Shown: positions 25,955-34,941 of the stretch, in pieces | Layout of the letters: each line of letters opens with the position of its first letter | Position numbering within the stretch: position 1 is the first letter of the stretch | Origin: JAWKWH01 sp041397625 | GTDB lineage: Bacteria > Pseudomonadota > Alphaproteobacteria > Rhizobiales > Rhizobiaceae | DNA: 64,000 bases | Direction of reading: 5' to 3' | NCBI GenBank assembly: GCA_041397625.1 | Contig: JAWKWH010000004.1 | Location: 372,001 to 436,000, forward strand | Translations under genes and position numbers: made by a program | The notes under the pieces: model-generated | Database searches by the model: none | What the model was told of the DNA's origin: nothing | Seen by the model: the letters and a program-made list of their open reading frames with translations, nothing else

Positions 25955-27484
25955 TTGGGCGAGAAACTGGCCATTTCCGGTGCGAACTCGAGCGGCACAC
26001 CGTCGTTTGATCTTGTCGTGCGCAACGCGCAGCTTGCCACCGCCGCCGATGTCTTTCTGACCGATATCGGAATTGCCGACGGTCGCGTCGCCTGCCTCGG
26101 CGTCGGTCTCGCCAAGGGCAGGGAGGAGATCGATGCTTCCGGACGGATAGTCACTCCCGGCGGTGTCGATGCGCACTGCCACATGGACCAGCCGCTTGAG
26201 CCGCCGGCGCGAATGGCAGACAATTTTGAAACGGGCACGCGTTCGGCCGCATGCGGTGGCACCACGACCGTTATTCCGTTCGCCGCGCAGCAAAAAGGCC
26301 AAAGTCTGAAGGCCGCGGTTGAGGACTATCACCGCCGTGCCGGTGAGCTGTCCTGCATCGACTATGCCTTCCACATGATCGTCAGTGATCCGACCCCGGA
26401 AGTGCTCGACAACGAACTGCCGGCATTGATTAAAGAGGGCTACACCTCGTTCAAGATCTACATGACGTATGACGACCTGAAGCTCGATGACGGTCAGATA
26501 CTGGACGTTCTGGACATCGCACGCCGCTATGGCGCCATGCCGATGATCCACGCGGAGAATTCCGATTGCATCAAATGGCTGACAAACCGGCTGAAAGCGC
26601 GCGGCAACTTCGCACCTCGCTTTCATGCGGAAGCCCGTCCGCCGCTGGTCGAACGCGAGGCGGCGCACCGGGCGATTTCACTGGCCGAGCTTGTCGATGT
26701 TCCGCTGTTGATCGTGCATGTATCGGGGATCGAGGCAATCGAGCAGATTCAGATGGCGAAAGCCCGCGGCCTGAACATATTTGCCGAGACCTGCCCTCAA
26801 TATCTTTTCCTCACAGCATCCGATCTGGGACTTGACGACAGCTACGAAGGCGCCCGATGCGTTTGCAGCCCGCCTCCGCGCGATCCCGAGAACCAGAAGG
26901 TCGTCTGGAGAGGTCTCGAAAACGGCCTGTTCAGCGTATTTTCGTCGGATCACGCTCCGTTCCTGTACGAACATGAGACCGGCAAGAAACTCGGTGGCGA
27001 AGAGGTTTCGTTCGACCACATCCCGAACGGAATTCCCGGGCTGGAAACGAGGTTGCCGCTGCTCTTTTCCGAAGGTGTCTTGAAGGGAAGGATCCCGGTT
27101 ACCCGCTTTGTCGAACTCACGTCGACAAACCCCGCCAAGCTCTACGGGCTTTACCCCCGCAAGGGCACCCTGGCGATCGGTTCGGATGCGGATCTGGTGA
27201 TCTGGGACGAGCGCCCGGTAACGGTCACCAATTCCAACCTTCATCACGCGGTCGACTACACGCCCTATGAGGGGATGGAACTGGCCGCCTGGCCGGCCCT
27301 GACTGTTTCAAGGGGCACCGTCGTTTGGGACGGCGGCGAATATGTGGGTCGATCCGGCCATGGGCGGTTTATTGCCCGCAACGGCCGGTTCCATCCGCTG
27401 AACAACGAAAATCATCCCGACAGACTCAATTCACCGGCCGCTCTTATGGGGCCTAATTCAATGTGGTCACCGGCCACAAACTAA
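25955..27484 (+). CDS. Dihydropyrimidinase/D-hydantoinase family amidohydrolase
   Basis: A 509-residue cyclic amidohydrolase that opens hydantoin- or dihydropyrimidine-like rings. The binuclear metal site is complete: H74 and H76 in VDAHCHMD, the lysine to be carboxylated K167 in SFKIYM, H199 in MIHAEN, H255 in LIVHVSG and D332 in SSDHAPF. The start is a TTG with GGGAGGA ten bases upstream. It opens an operon with TRAP transporter, amidase and racemase-like genes. Ring opening by this enzyme followed by amidase action on the product is the simplest reading; the natural substrate is unknown. Confidence 0.92.
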   Translation: MGEKLAISGANSSGTPSFDLVVRNAQLATAADVFLTDIGIADGRVACLGVGLAKGREEIDASGRIVTPGGVDAHCHMDQPLEPPARMADNFETGTRSAACGGTTTVIPFAAQQKGQSLKAAVEDYHRRAGELSCIDYAFHMIVSDPTPEVLDNELPALIKEGYTSFKIYMTYDDLKLDDGQILDVLDIARRYGAMPMIHAENSDCIKWLTNRLKARGNFAPRFHAEARPPLVEREAAHRAISLAELVDVPLLIVHVSGIEAIEQIQMAKARGLNIFAETCPQYLFLTASDLGLDDSYEGARCVCSPPPRDPENQKVVWRGLENGLFSVFSSDHAPFLYEHETGKKLGGEEVSFDHIPNGIPGLETRLPLLFSEGVLKGRIPVTRFVELTSTNPAKLYGLYPRKGTLAIGSDADLVIWDERPVTVTNSNLHHAVDYTPYEGMELAAWPALTVSRGTVVWDGGEYVGRSGHGRFIARNGRFHPLNNENHPDRLNSPAALMGPNSMWSPATN

Positions 27485-27495
27485 GGGGAATGGAA

Positions 27496-28482
27496 ATGAA
27501 CGCTCTCAAATGCACCCTTGCCTCAGTGGCGATGCTTACCCTTGCAGGCTCCGCCTCGGCGAACACAATCAAGATATCGACGACCGTACCGGATACTTCC
27601 AACTGGATTGTGGCGGCCGAGACATTCAAGACGATCGTCGAGGAGAAGACCGACCATACGGTTGAAATCTACCCGAACGGCACGCTCGTCAGCGGCAACG
27701 ACCGTGTCGAACTGGAAATGGCGCAGGCCGGCGCTGTGGAAATCGTCATGAAGACCACGATCTGGCTTTCGCAGTTGAACCAGGACTTTCTGGTGACAGC
27801 GATGCCATGGATGTTCCCCAACGCGGAAGTTGCGATGAAGGTCATGGACGGTCCTGTCGGCCAGGGCCTGTCGACAAGCCTGAACGAAGTCGGTCTCGAG
27901 GCTCTGGCCTGGGGCGACGGCGGGTTCTTCCAGCTATATTCCAAAGGCGAGCCGGTAAAGGAACCTGCGGGTATTGCAGGCGTCAAGATCCGCGTGCCCG
28001 GCAATCCGATCTTCGTCAAGAGCTGGGAAGCCGTTGGTGCGGTACCGACACCGATCAGCTTTGCCGAGATTTTTTCGGCGTTGCAGTCGGGCGCCATCGA
28101 CGGCGGCGTGGCGACGACGCCGCTGATCTACGCCAAGCGCTTCTACGAAGTAGCTCCGAGCATTTCGATCATCAACTTCTCGTTTGAATCCGTCGGCATG
28201 ATTGCAAACGCCGGCTTTCTGTCCAGCCTGAGTGAGGAAGATCGCGCGATCATCCGCGAGGCCGCACTGGAAGGCATGAAAGCCCAGAGAGCCAAGGCTG
28301 CCGAGGAGAACACCAGCTATATTTCCGAGATGGAGGCGGCCGGCGCGAAAATCTACGTGCCGACTGAGGCGGAGCTGAACAGTTTCAAGGAAATTGCCGC
28401 GCCGATCTACGACAGCTTCAAGGCGGAAATCGGTGAAGAGCTTGTCTCTCAGGTCGAAGCGGCGGTCGAAGCCGCGAAGTAA
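27496..28482 (+). CDS. TRAP transporter substrate-binding protein (DctP family)
   Basis: A 328-residue periplasmic binding protein with signal peptide MNALKCTLASVAMLTLAGSA, cleaved near ASA-NTI. DctP features are KIRVPGNPIFVKSWEAVGAVPTPISFAEIFSALQSGAIDGG, with the substrate-binding arginine in IRVPG. ATG 27496 sits seven bases after AAGGGG; the frame also allows 27490. It follows the hydantoinase gene immediately and pairs with the DctQ and DctM genes downstream. Confidence 0.92.
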   Translation: MNALKCTLASVAMLTLAGSASANTIKISTTVPDTSNWIVAAETFKTIVEEKTDHTVEIYPNGTLVSGNDRVELEMAQAGAVEIVMKTTIWLSQLNQDFLVTAMPWMFPNAEVAMKVMDGPVGQGLSTSLNEVGLEALAWGDGGFFQLYSKGEPVKEPAGIAGVKIRVPGNPIFVKSWEAVGAVPTPISFAEIFSALQSGAIDGGVATTPLIYAKRFYEVAPSISIINFSFESVGMIANAGFLSSLSEEDRAIIREAALEGMKAQRAKAAEENTSYISEMEAAGAKIYVPTEAELNSFKEIAAPIYDSFKAEIGEELVSQVEAAVEAAK

Positions 28483-28495
28483 GTACAGAAAGGCC

Positions 28496-28520
28496 GATGG
28501 CCGCGCATCGCGCGGCCATC
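28496..28520. terminator. Hairpin between dctP and dctQ
   Basis: GATGGCCGCG, CATCG, CGCGGCCATC: a perfect 10-bp stem 14 bases after the dctP stop, without a T tract. It sits in a 287-bp gap that has no gene. Such a hairpin can protect the upstream message and so give the binding protein more copies than the permease. Confidence 0.5.
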
Positions 28521-28769
28521 GCAGCGGGCGTTGCGCTGACAGGGGTTTCCTGAGCTTCAGCCTGTTCAGCCCGTTCGTTGGATCCGGGATCATCCGGCCC
28601 GGTTCCGACGACCAACATGCCATACCGTATTTGGTCCTTTTTGCAGTCGTGACGCATGCTGGGCGTCTGCGTTCGGGGGAACGACAAAGTCCGAGTTATT
28701 CCCGCTTGGTGCAGATCTGTCCTCAAGCAGAAATACCGAAATTCTCTTCTTAAATAGAGAGGCAAAGTT

Positions 28770-29282
28770 ATGGGTAACGTACTTGGCAAGGCAAGCAAAG
28801 TGCTAGACTTTCTGGAAAAGTATTTCATTGTATTTTTCCTTGTCGGAATTGTGCTCATGATATTTTCGGGCGTTCTGTCCCGATTTGTATTTCACTATGC
28901 GATCGCATTCACGGAGGAACTTTCTCGGTTCTTCTTCATCTGGGGTGCATTGCTCGGCGCGGCTGCCGGCATGAGAACCGGCGAGCATTCCGGAATTCCG
29001 CTCATCGCAAACCGGTTTGGCCCGACCGGTCAGAAGGTAATCGAGTTTTCCGTGGCGATCGGCGTCATCGTTTTTCTGGCTTACCTCGTTTCGATGACCT
29101 GGGTTTCGACGGCCCGCTCATTTCAAAGCGGTCAGATCAGCACGACAACCGAAATTCCAATCTGGACGATCAATGCCGGGATGATGATCGCCTTTGCCGT
29201 CGCGGTCATTCGCGCCGTTCAGGGCTGGTTCGCGGGCAAGTTCCGCCCGGACATCGATATCGAGATCGAAGAGGAGGCCTGA
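28770..29282 (+). CDS. TRAP transporter small permease (DctQ family)
   Basis: A 170-residue protein with four membrane helices and the DctQ signature AIAFTEELSRFFFIWGALLGAAAGMRTGEHSGI. The acidic C-terminal tail (DIDIEIEEEA) is probably cytoplasmic. The gene ends four bases before the DctM gene and lies 287 bp after the binding-protein gene. Confidence 0.93.
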   Translation: MGNVLGKASKVLDFLEKYFIVFFLVGIVLMIFSGVLSRFVFHYAIAFTEELSRFFFIWGALLGAAAGMRTGEHSGIPLIANRFGPTGQKVIEFSVAIGVIVFLAYLVSMTWVSTARSFQSGQISTTTEIPIWTINAGMMIAFAVAVIRAVQGWFAGKFRPDIDIEIEEEA

Positions 29283-29285
29283 GCC

Positions 29286-30578
29286 ATGGAACTTCTGACC
29301 AACCCCAGCGTCATCGGCTTTGGCATATTCATAGTGCTGCTGCTGCTCAACATGCCGATCTTTGCGGCGCTCGGTCTCGGCGCCCTGTTCGTCATCGTGT
29401 TCATGAACGCAGCGCCGCTCGCCGTGGTTCCCTATATCCTCGGCGGTTCTCTCGACAGTTTTCCGCTCCTTGCAACGCCGCTGTTCATCATTGCCGGCGC
29501 AATGATTACCCGGACCGGAATCTCCGAGCGCATCGTCAACCTGGCCCAGATCGTACTTGGAACACTGCCTGGCGGTTTGGCATTGACGACACTGGCCACA
29601 GGCGCGGTCATCAGTTCCATGTCGGGCTCGAACATTGCGACGGTGGCGGCACTCAGCTTTCTTATTCCGGCCATGGCGAAGGTCGGATATCCGCGTCCCT
29701 TTGCGGTAGCGGTCGTCGCCGCCGGATGCACCTTTGGCGTTGTTATCCCACCCAGCCTTGGCATGATCATCTACGGCGTCATCGTGGAGCAATCGATCCC
29801 GAAACTGTTCTTCGCCGGAATTGGGCCAGGCTTGTTGATGTTGCTGGTGCTCGGTTCCTGCACCTTCGCGATCTCCGTGAAAAACGGATACCGGGGAGCC
29901 GCGGTAGAGCGGACATTCGGCAAGTTCCTCGCCGCGCTCAAAGACGCAGGCTGGGGCCTTATGGCGCCGGTCATCGTGCTCGGCGGAATCTATGCGGGAA
30001 TTTTCACCGCGACCGAAGCTGCGGCTGTCGCCGTGGTCTATCTGTTTGCGATCGATCAACTGGTCTATCGCCGGATCAAGATGTCGGCCTACCCGGATAT
30101 GCTTTATGAATCCGGAAAGACGATAGGCGTGATCGTCCTGATCATTGCGTGTTCGTCGGTCTTCGCCTGGATCTGGCAAACCCAGGGTCTTGCCGCGGCG
30201 GTTACAAAAAGCCTGCTGGAATGGTCCGGCGGAAGCGCATACCTGATCCTCTTTATCATCAACATTCTGCTGGTCATTTCGGGCGCTTTCCTCGAACCGG
30301 TTGCGGCGATGTACCTGCTCGTTCCGCTGGTCAAGCCCACTCTCCAGGCCGCAGGTATCGACCTGATTCACTTTGGTGCGTTGATGACGGTCAACCTGTC
30401 GATGGCGCATCTGACGCCGCCGGTCGGCGTTGGATTGTACCTGGCGGCGAAAGTGGGCAAGGTACCGTTTGAGACCGCGGCTAAGTGGGCGCTTCCATTC
30501 ATCGCCTGCGAAATCGTGGTAATCGCCCTGGTGACGTTATTTCCGTCGATTGCACTCTATCTTGCGGGGTACGTCTGA
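29286..30578 (+). CDS. TRAP transporter large permease (DctM family)
   Basis: A 430-residue polytopic membrane protein with repeated DctM motifs (LATPLFIIAGAMI, AVISSMSGSNIATVAALSF, TPPVGVGLYLAAKVG). It forms the Na+-coupled transport channel with the preceding DctQ and the binding protein at 27496-28482. Two bases separate it from the amidase gene, so transport and breakdown are co-expressed. Confidence 0.94.
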   Translation: MELLTNPSVIGFGIFIVLLLLNMPIFAALGLGALFVIVFMNAAPLAVVPYILGGSLDSFPLLATPLFIIAGAMITRTGISERIVNLAQIVLGTLPGGLALTTLATGAVISSMSGSNIATVAALSFLIPAMAKVGYPRPFAVAVVAAGCTFGVVIPPSLGMIIYGVIVEQSIPKLFFAGIGPGLLMLLVLGSCTFAISVKNGYRGAAVERTFGKFLAALKDAGWGLMAPVIVLGGIYAGIFTATEAAAVAVVYLFAIDQLVYRRIKMSAYPDMLYESGKTIGVIVLIIACSSVFAWIWQTQGLAAAVTKSLLEWSGGSAYLILFIINILLVISGAFLEPVAAMYLLVPLVKPTLQAAGIDLIHFGALMTVNLSMAHLTPPVGVGLYLAAKVGKVPFETAAKWALPFIACEIVVIALVTLFPSIALYLAGYV

Positions 30579-30580
30579 TC

Positions 30581-31999
30581 ATGGATTGGTGGCGAAAAGA
30601 CATCTTCACGCTCAATCGTGCGCTCGATGCGGGAGACGTTACGCCGATAGTCTTGCTGGAGCATTTTCTGGAGCGTGTCGACAGGCTTAACACGCATGTG
30701 AACGCCGTTGTTCATCGTAATGCCGGAGCCGAACGGATGGCCCGCGAAAGCGCAGAACGACGACGATCCGGTCGATCACGAGGCCCGCTCGATGGCATCC
30801 CGATGTTGTTGAAGGACAATCTGGTTGCGGAAGGAATGCCGGCGAGTTGGGGTAGCCAGCTTTACGCGGATCTGATCTGCGACAGCGATGAAATACCGGT
30901 CGAGCGCCTGCGCCGTGCGGGAGCGGTGTTTATGGGCAAAACCAATGTTCCCGAGTTCACCGTCGAAGGTTTCACCGCCAACAAGATTTTCGGGGTGACT
31001 CGAAATCCCTGGGATACCGACAAAATCCCGGGAGGTTCCAGCGGCGGTAGCGTCGCCGCCGTGGCGCTCGGCATGGCGCCCTACTCCATAGGCACCGATG
31101 GCGGCGGCTCGGTGCGACGTCCGGCGAGCTATACAAATCTCGTGGGTTTCAAGACCAGCATCGGCTGCGTTCCTCGCGGCGGTGGACTGCCGCAACTCCT
31201 TCTGGACATGGAAACCGTCGGGCCCATTACCCGGACGGTTCGCGATCAGGCCCTGGTGCTGAATGCGATGGCGGGACCGGACCGTCGCGATCACCGATCG
31301 CTGCGATTTGGCGGTATCGATTTTGTCGAGGAGCTCGAAAAAGCACCGGGAAAACTGCGCGTTCTCGCTGTCGATCAGATAGGCGATGCACCGGTCGATC
31401 CGGAAATTTCGCAGAGCTTCCATCAATCGGTAAATCTCATGTCCGAACTTGGGCACGACGTTGAAACCGGCGGCCTGCCTTTTGACGTACAGCCGGTGTA
31501 TGAGCATTGGACCACGATTGCCGACATAGGATTGGCGCTGTTGCTTCAACGCAAACCAGAGATGGAGCAGCGCGCTTCTCCAAAATATGTGGAATGGGCG
31601 AGGAAATCCTATTCCGCAACGCATTTGCTTGCCGTTTTCGAGGCCCTTGAGAATATTCGAAACCAAGCGGCCGTTGCGTTCGGGAATGTGGATATCATCA
31701 TGACGCCTTCCTCGGCGGCATTGCCGTGGTCGACCGATCTGAACTTTCCTCCCTTCATCAACGGCGTGGCAGCCGGGCCGCGCGGTTCGGCATTGTTCTC
31801 AGGCTGGGTCAATGCCTGTGGCCATCCCGCGATCAGCATCCCGGGCCCTCGCGGCGCTTCCGGTTTGCCGATCGGGGTTCAGTTCGTCTCCGATTTTGGC
31901 GAGGACGGTTTGCTGCTGCGGCTGGCGCGGCAGCTCGAGGAAGCCGCCAATTGGCGCGATGACTGGCCGGAACTCGCAAACATGGATGTCTCAAATTGA
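30581..31999 (+). CDS. Amidase (amidase signature family)
   Basis: A 472-residue amidase-signature hydrolase. The Ser-cisSer-Lys triad is visible: K78 in LLKDN, the GGSSGGS loop (serines 153/154) and nucleophile S177 in TDGGGSVRRP. The ATG at 30581 follows the DctM stop at once; an in-frame start at 30485 lies inside dctM. In this operon it probably hydrolyses the linear amide or carbamoyl product made by the hydantoinase. The gene overlaps the racemase-like gene by four bases. Confidence 0.9.
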   Translation: MDWWRKDIFTLNRALDAGDVTPIVLLEHFLERVDRLNTHVNAVVHRNAGAERMARESAERRRSGRSRGPLDGIPMLLKDNLVAEGMPASWGSQLYADLICDSDEIPVERLRRAGAVFMGKTNVPEFTVEGFTANKIFGVTRNPWDTDKIPGGSSGGSVAAVALGMAPYSIGTDGGGSVRRPASYTNLVGFKTSIGCVPRGGGLPQLLLDMETVGPITRTVRDQALVLNAMAGPDRRDHRSLRFGGIDFVEELEKAPGKLRVLAVDQIGDAPVDPEISQSFHQSVNLMSELGHDVETGGLPFDVQPVYEHWTTIADIGLALLLQRKPEMEQRASPKYVEWARKSYSATHLLAVFEALENIRNQAAVAFGNVDIIMTPSSAALPWSTDLNFPPFINGVAAGPRGSALFSGWVNACGHPAISIPGPRGASGLPIGVQFVSDFGEDGLLLRLARQLEEAANWRDDWPELANMDVSN

Positions 32000-32736
32000 A
32001 AATCCTCGTTCTAAATCCCAACACCTCCAAGAGAGTGACCGACAAGATCGAAGCTGTCGCCCGCCGGGCCGCCTCAGGCGAAACCAACCTCGAATTTGTC
32101 ACAGCGGCCTATGGGGTGCCGTATATTGCGACCAGAACGGAAGCGGTGATCGGTGCGCAGGTCGCGCTGGAGGTACTGGCGGAACGCTCCGGGGAATTCG
32201 ACGCGGCCGTCATCGCGGCATTCGGCGATCCGGGAATCGGGGCGGTTCGGGAGATGTTCGATCTTCCGGTTGTCGGACTTGCGGAAGCCTCGATGTTGAT
32301 GGCTTGTCCTTTGGGTCGCAACTTCTCCATCGTCTCGTTTTCCTCCAGGCTCGAGGCCTGGTATCGCGAATGCGTGCAGTGGCACGGCATGGAGAATCGC
32401 CTGGCCAGCATTCGTATGCTCGATACGCCATTTTCGGACGTCAGCAACGTCCAGGAGGAGATGGAGGACATGCTTGTCGATCTGGCGGAAACGGCGGTGC
32501 GGGAAGACCAGGCGGAAGTGATCATCACCGCGGGAGCACCGCTTGCGGGCCTCGCCAGTCATGTGCGCGACCGCATCTCCGTTCCGGTCGTGGAGGGCGT
32601 TGCGGCGAGTATCAAGCTTGCCGAGGCCATGTGCGCGCTGAACCCGCGCAAGCCGGTCACAGGCTCGTTTCGGCGTCCTGCGGAGAAAAAGACGTCGGGC
32701 CTCTCCGCGACATTGTCTCGATTGCTGGAAGGATGA
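31996..32736 (+). CDS. Asp/Glu/hydantoin racemase family protein
   Basis: A 246-residue protein with the racemase-family N-terminus KILVLNPNTSKRVT and the AAFGDPG and ITAGAPLAGLA segments. Hydantoin and allantoin racemases use two cysteines in these segments; here they read alanine at residue 75 and alanine/proline around 181-182, so a two-cysteine mechanism is unlikely. It may be a divergent subgroup with another reaction, a decarboxylase-like activity, or a binding role. The TTG start overlaps the amidase stop by four bases (TTGA), making it the last gene of the operon. Confidence 0.78.
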   Translation: MKILVLNPNTSKRVTDKIEAVARRAASGETNLEFVTAAYGVPYIATRTEAVIGAQVALEVLAERSGEFDAAVIAAFGDPGIGAVREMFDLPVVGLAEASMLMACPLGRNFSIVSFSSRLEAWYRECVQWHGMENRLASIRMLDTPFSDVSNVQEEMEDMLVDLAETAVREDQAEVIITAGAPLAGLASHVRDRISVPVVEGVAASIKLAEAMCALNPRKPVTGSFRRPAEKKTSGLSATLSRLLEG

Positions 32737-32978
32737 CGTTGTCGTTCCGCGCCGATCTCCGAATTGCCGGTCTCGTTGGCAGGCCCCTTCCGGCGTCGTA
32801 GCCGACGAACAACATCTCACAGGATATCGCGCATATGGTTTCTGCGTATCGCACGGAGCCGTGTCGAGTGCGGGAGACGCGAGACCGCAACAAACTTGAG
32901 GCCTGCGCCACGGAATTCAGTGCCGCGCGGGCGGAGTTGCGCGGACAATCCTGTTTTCATCGCCCGGGAACGGCACAA

Positions 32979-34199
32979 TCAGTGCGCGCGCACCTGCACC
33001 GTCTCGCCGACTTCGTTGAGTATGCCGCGCAGGGTATCGTAATCCTCGTGCCGGACGCGCATCCATGCGTTGGCCATGTAACCTGCTTCAACACCCTGTG
33101 TCGGGGTGCCGGGTTCGGGAAAATGGTGGCCGACCACCAGATGGGCATATTTCCCGAGGATCGCATCCACGCCTTCATACCGGGCGACGCGGCCATCGCC
33201 ATCGGGTCGAAGGGCTATGATCCCGCAAGCATAACGGCGCGATGGCCGTATCTCGGTGCGATGATGGCAGACCGCAAGCGCCCATTCCCGATAGAGGTCG
33301 AACTCGTTGCCATGGCAGTAGCTGTCCCACTGGCCAACGCCGGGCGGGCGACAGCCGATCTCCGAGAATTTGAGCCCTTTCGGACCGAAGAACCACTCCA
33401 TGTGGGTGGCGGCGGTGCCGATTCCCAGCGCTGCGTTCACTCGCTGGCCCATTTCGCGCAACTCCTGGTATTCAGGCAAGTCGACGCGGTTCGTTGCGAT
33501 GATCTGCGGCGAAATCCAGCGGGTGCGCATCGCCTCAAGTACATTCGGATAGTAGTGGCTGACAAAGTCGTGGTGGATTTCGCCATTCACGCTCAGCGTG
33601 TCATAGAACCCTTCATGGCCGTCGACGAACTCTTCGATGGCAATTGGCGCGCCGTCGGCAAGACCGCTCGCCCGGCCTGCCGCTTCCAGTTCCTCGGCAT
33701 CTGAGGCCTTGAAGGTACCTGCCGCTCCCGCCGCATCGCGTGGTTTCAGGACAACCGGAAAACCATGGGCGGCGGCGAAGTCGCGAGCCTCCGCCATGCT
33801 GTTTGCGCCGCTGGAGGCGGCGGTCGGCACACCGGCCCTGCGCAGCGCTTCCTTCATTGCGACCTTGTCGCGGCACAGATAAGCCGTATGGACCGAGATC
33901 CCGGGAATTCCGGTTTTCTCGCGAACCCGCGCAACAGGCAGGATATGGGCTTCGATTACCGCTTCGAGACGATCGACCCACAAATGCTTCTGCGCCTCGC
34001 GGACCGCCCATTCGAGCGCACCCTCATTCGTCACCGACTCGATCTGCTGATAACCGGCAAGCCACCCCCTTGTCTCGTCATCCAGCCAGTCCCGCGGGCG
34101 TTCCCCGATTCCATAGACATTGGCGCCGATTGCGTGAAGCGCCCGGACGAACTGGCGCTGGCTTGCCGGAAATGAGGGCTCGAGAAACAGGACGTTCAT
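32979..34199 (-). CDS. ATP-grasp family ligase (A)
   Basis: A 406-residue ATP-grasp protein. The N-terminal pre-ATP domain is MNVLFLEPSFPASQRQFVRALHAIGANVYGI. The ATP-grasp fold has FPVVLKPRDAAGAAGTF (ATP-binding lysine and mobile loop), IEEFVDGHEGFYD, and the metal-binding FSEIGCRPPGVGQWD. Such enzymes form amide or peptide bonds through acyl-phosphates. It is the last gene of a five-gene - strand run with GCS2, a second ATP-grasp and two esterases, and starts four bases after the preceding esterase stop. Substrate unknown. A 242-bp gap to the convergent racemase-like gene holds nothing I can name. Confidence 0.85.
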   Translation of the reverse strand: MNVLFLEPSFPASQRQFVRALHAIGANVYGIGERPRDWLDDETRGWLAGYQQIESVTNEGALEWAVREAQKHLWVDRLEAVIEAHILPVARVREKTGIPGISVHTAYLCRDKVAMKEALRRAGVPTAASSGANSMAEARDFAAAHGFPVVLKPRDAAGAAGTFKASDAEELEAAGRASGLADGAPIAIEEFVDGHEGFYDTLSVNGEIHHDFVSHYYPNVLEAMRTRWISPQIIATNRVDLPEYQELREMGQRVNAALGIGTAATHMEWFFGPKGLKFSEIGCRPPGVGQWDSYCHGNEFDLYREWALAVCHHRTEIRPSRRYACGIIALRPDGDGRVARYEGVDAILGKYAHLVVGHHFPEPGTPTQGVEAGYMANAWMRVRHEDYDTLRGILNEVGETVQVRAH

Positions 34200-34203
34200 C
34201 GCA

Positions 34204-34941
34204 TCACTCCGGCACCAATTCGCTCAGATATTTCGGAACCATGTGACGCCATGTGTTCCAGTCGTGATCCCATTCCCGGCCCCACACATCGACCCGGTTC
34301 GGCACGCCTTTGCCACCCAGCACTTCGGCCATGCGCCAGGCTTCGGATGGGTTCTCCCAGCGCCCCTCTCCGTAGGCCATGAGGACAAAGCGGCGCCTGA
34401 GCCTGTCGAGGAGCGCGCCTTCGAGGCCCGGCAGGAAGAGCAGCGGCGAGGCGAAATAGAAGTCTTCGGTGCCTTTGAAGCCGAGGAGTCCCTCGATGTC
34501 GAAAGTGCCGCTCATACCGATCGCGGCACGGAACAAGTCCGGGTAGCGGCAGGCGACCGCAACGGCATTGAACGCGCCTATGGAGGCGCCCGCCGCGATC
34601 ACCTCGGCCTCCTCGTTCTTGCAGTCCGCACGGATCGCCGGGATTACTTCCCAGGCCACGAACTCCTCGAAGCCGTTCAACAGCCGGCAGCGGTATTCCA
34701 CGGAGCCGCGCTTCTCCGTGAGCGCCTTGCCGGCGACGCTGTCACAGGAGTAAACCTTGATCCGGCCCGTCTCGATCATCGGCCAGATCGCGCCGATGAC
34801 ACCCATGCGGTCGACTTCCTCGGCGTCGCCGCCCGCGGTCGGAAAAAGAAGTACCGGCTGGCCCCAGTGTCCCCAGCGGACGAGCGTTACCTCCTGGCCT
34901 ACCCGGTCGGAATGCCACCTACTGGAACTCTTGATCTCCAT
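34204..34941 (-). CDS. Alpha/beta-hydrolase esterase (A)
   Basis: A 245-residue alpha/beta-hydrolase of the putative-esterase (esterase D/Fes) kind. The nucleophile elbow is AAGASIGAF (G-x-S-x-G), with a DWNTW-type histidine-containing terminus (WDHDWNTWRHMVPK). I start at the ATG at 34941 (MEIKSSSRW), which makes the gene overlap the end of the ATP-grasp gene before it by 23 bases; the in-frame extension to 35142 lies wholly in that gene. It may release, hydrolyse or transfer an acyl group in the pathway of this cassette. Confidence 0.82.
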   Translation of the reverse strand: MEIKSSSRWHSDRVGQEVTLVRWGHWGQPVLLFPTAGGDAEEVDRMGVIGAIWPMIETGRIKVYSCDSVAGKALTEKRGSVEYRCRLLNGFEEFVAWEVIPAIRADCKNEEAEVIAAGASIGAFNAVAVACRYPDLFRAAIGMSGTFDIEGLLGFKGTEDFYFASPLLFLPGLEGALLDRLRRRFVLMAYGEGRWENPSEAWRMAEVLGGKGVPNRVDVWGREWDHDWNTWRHMVPKYLSELVPE

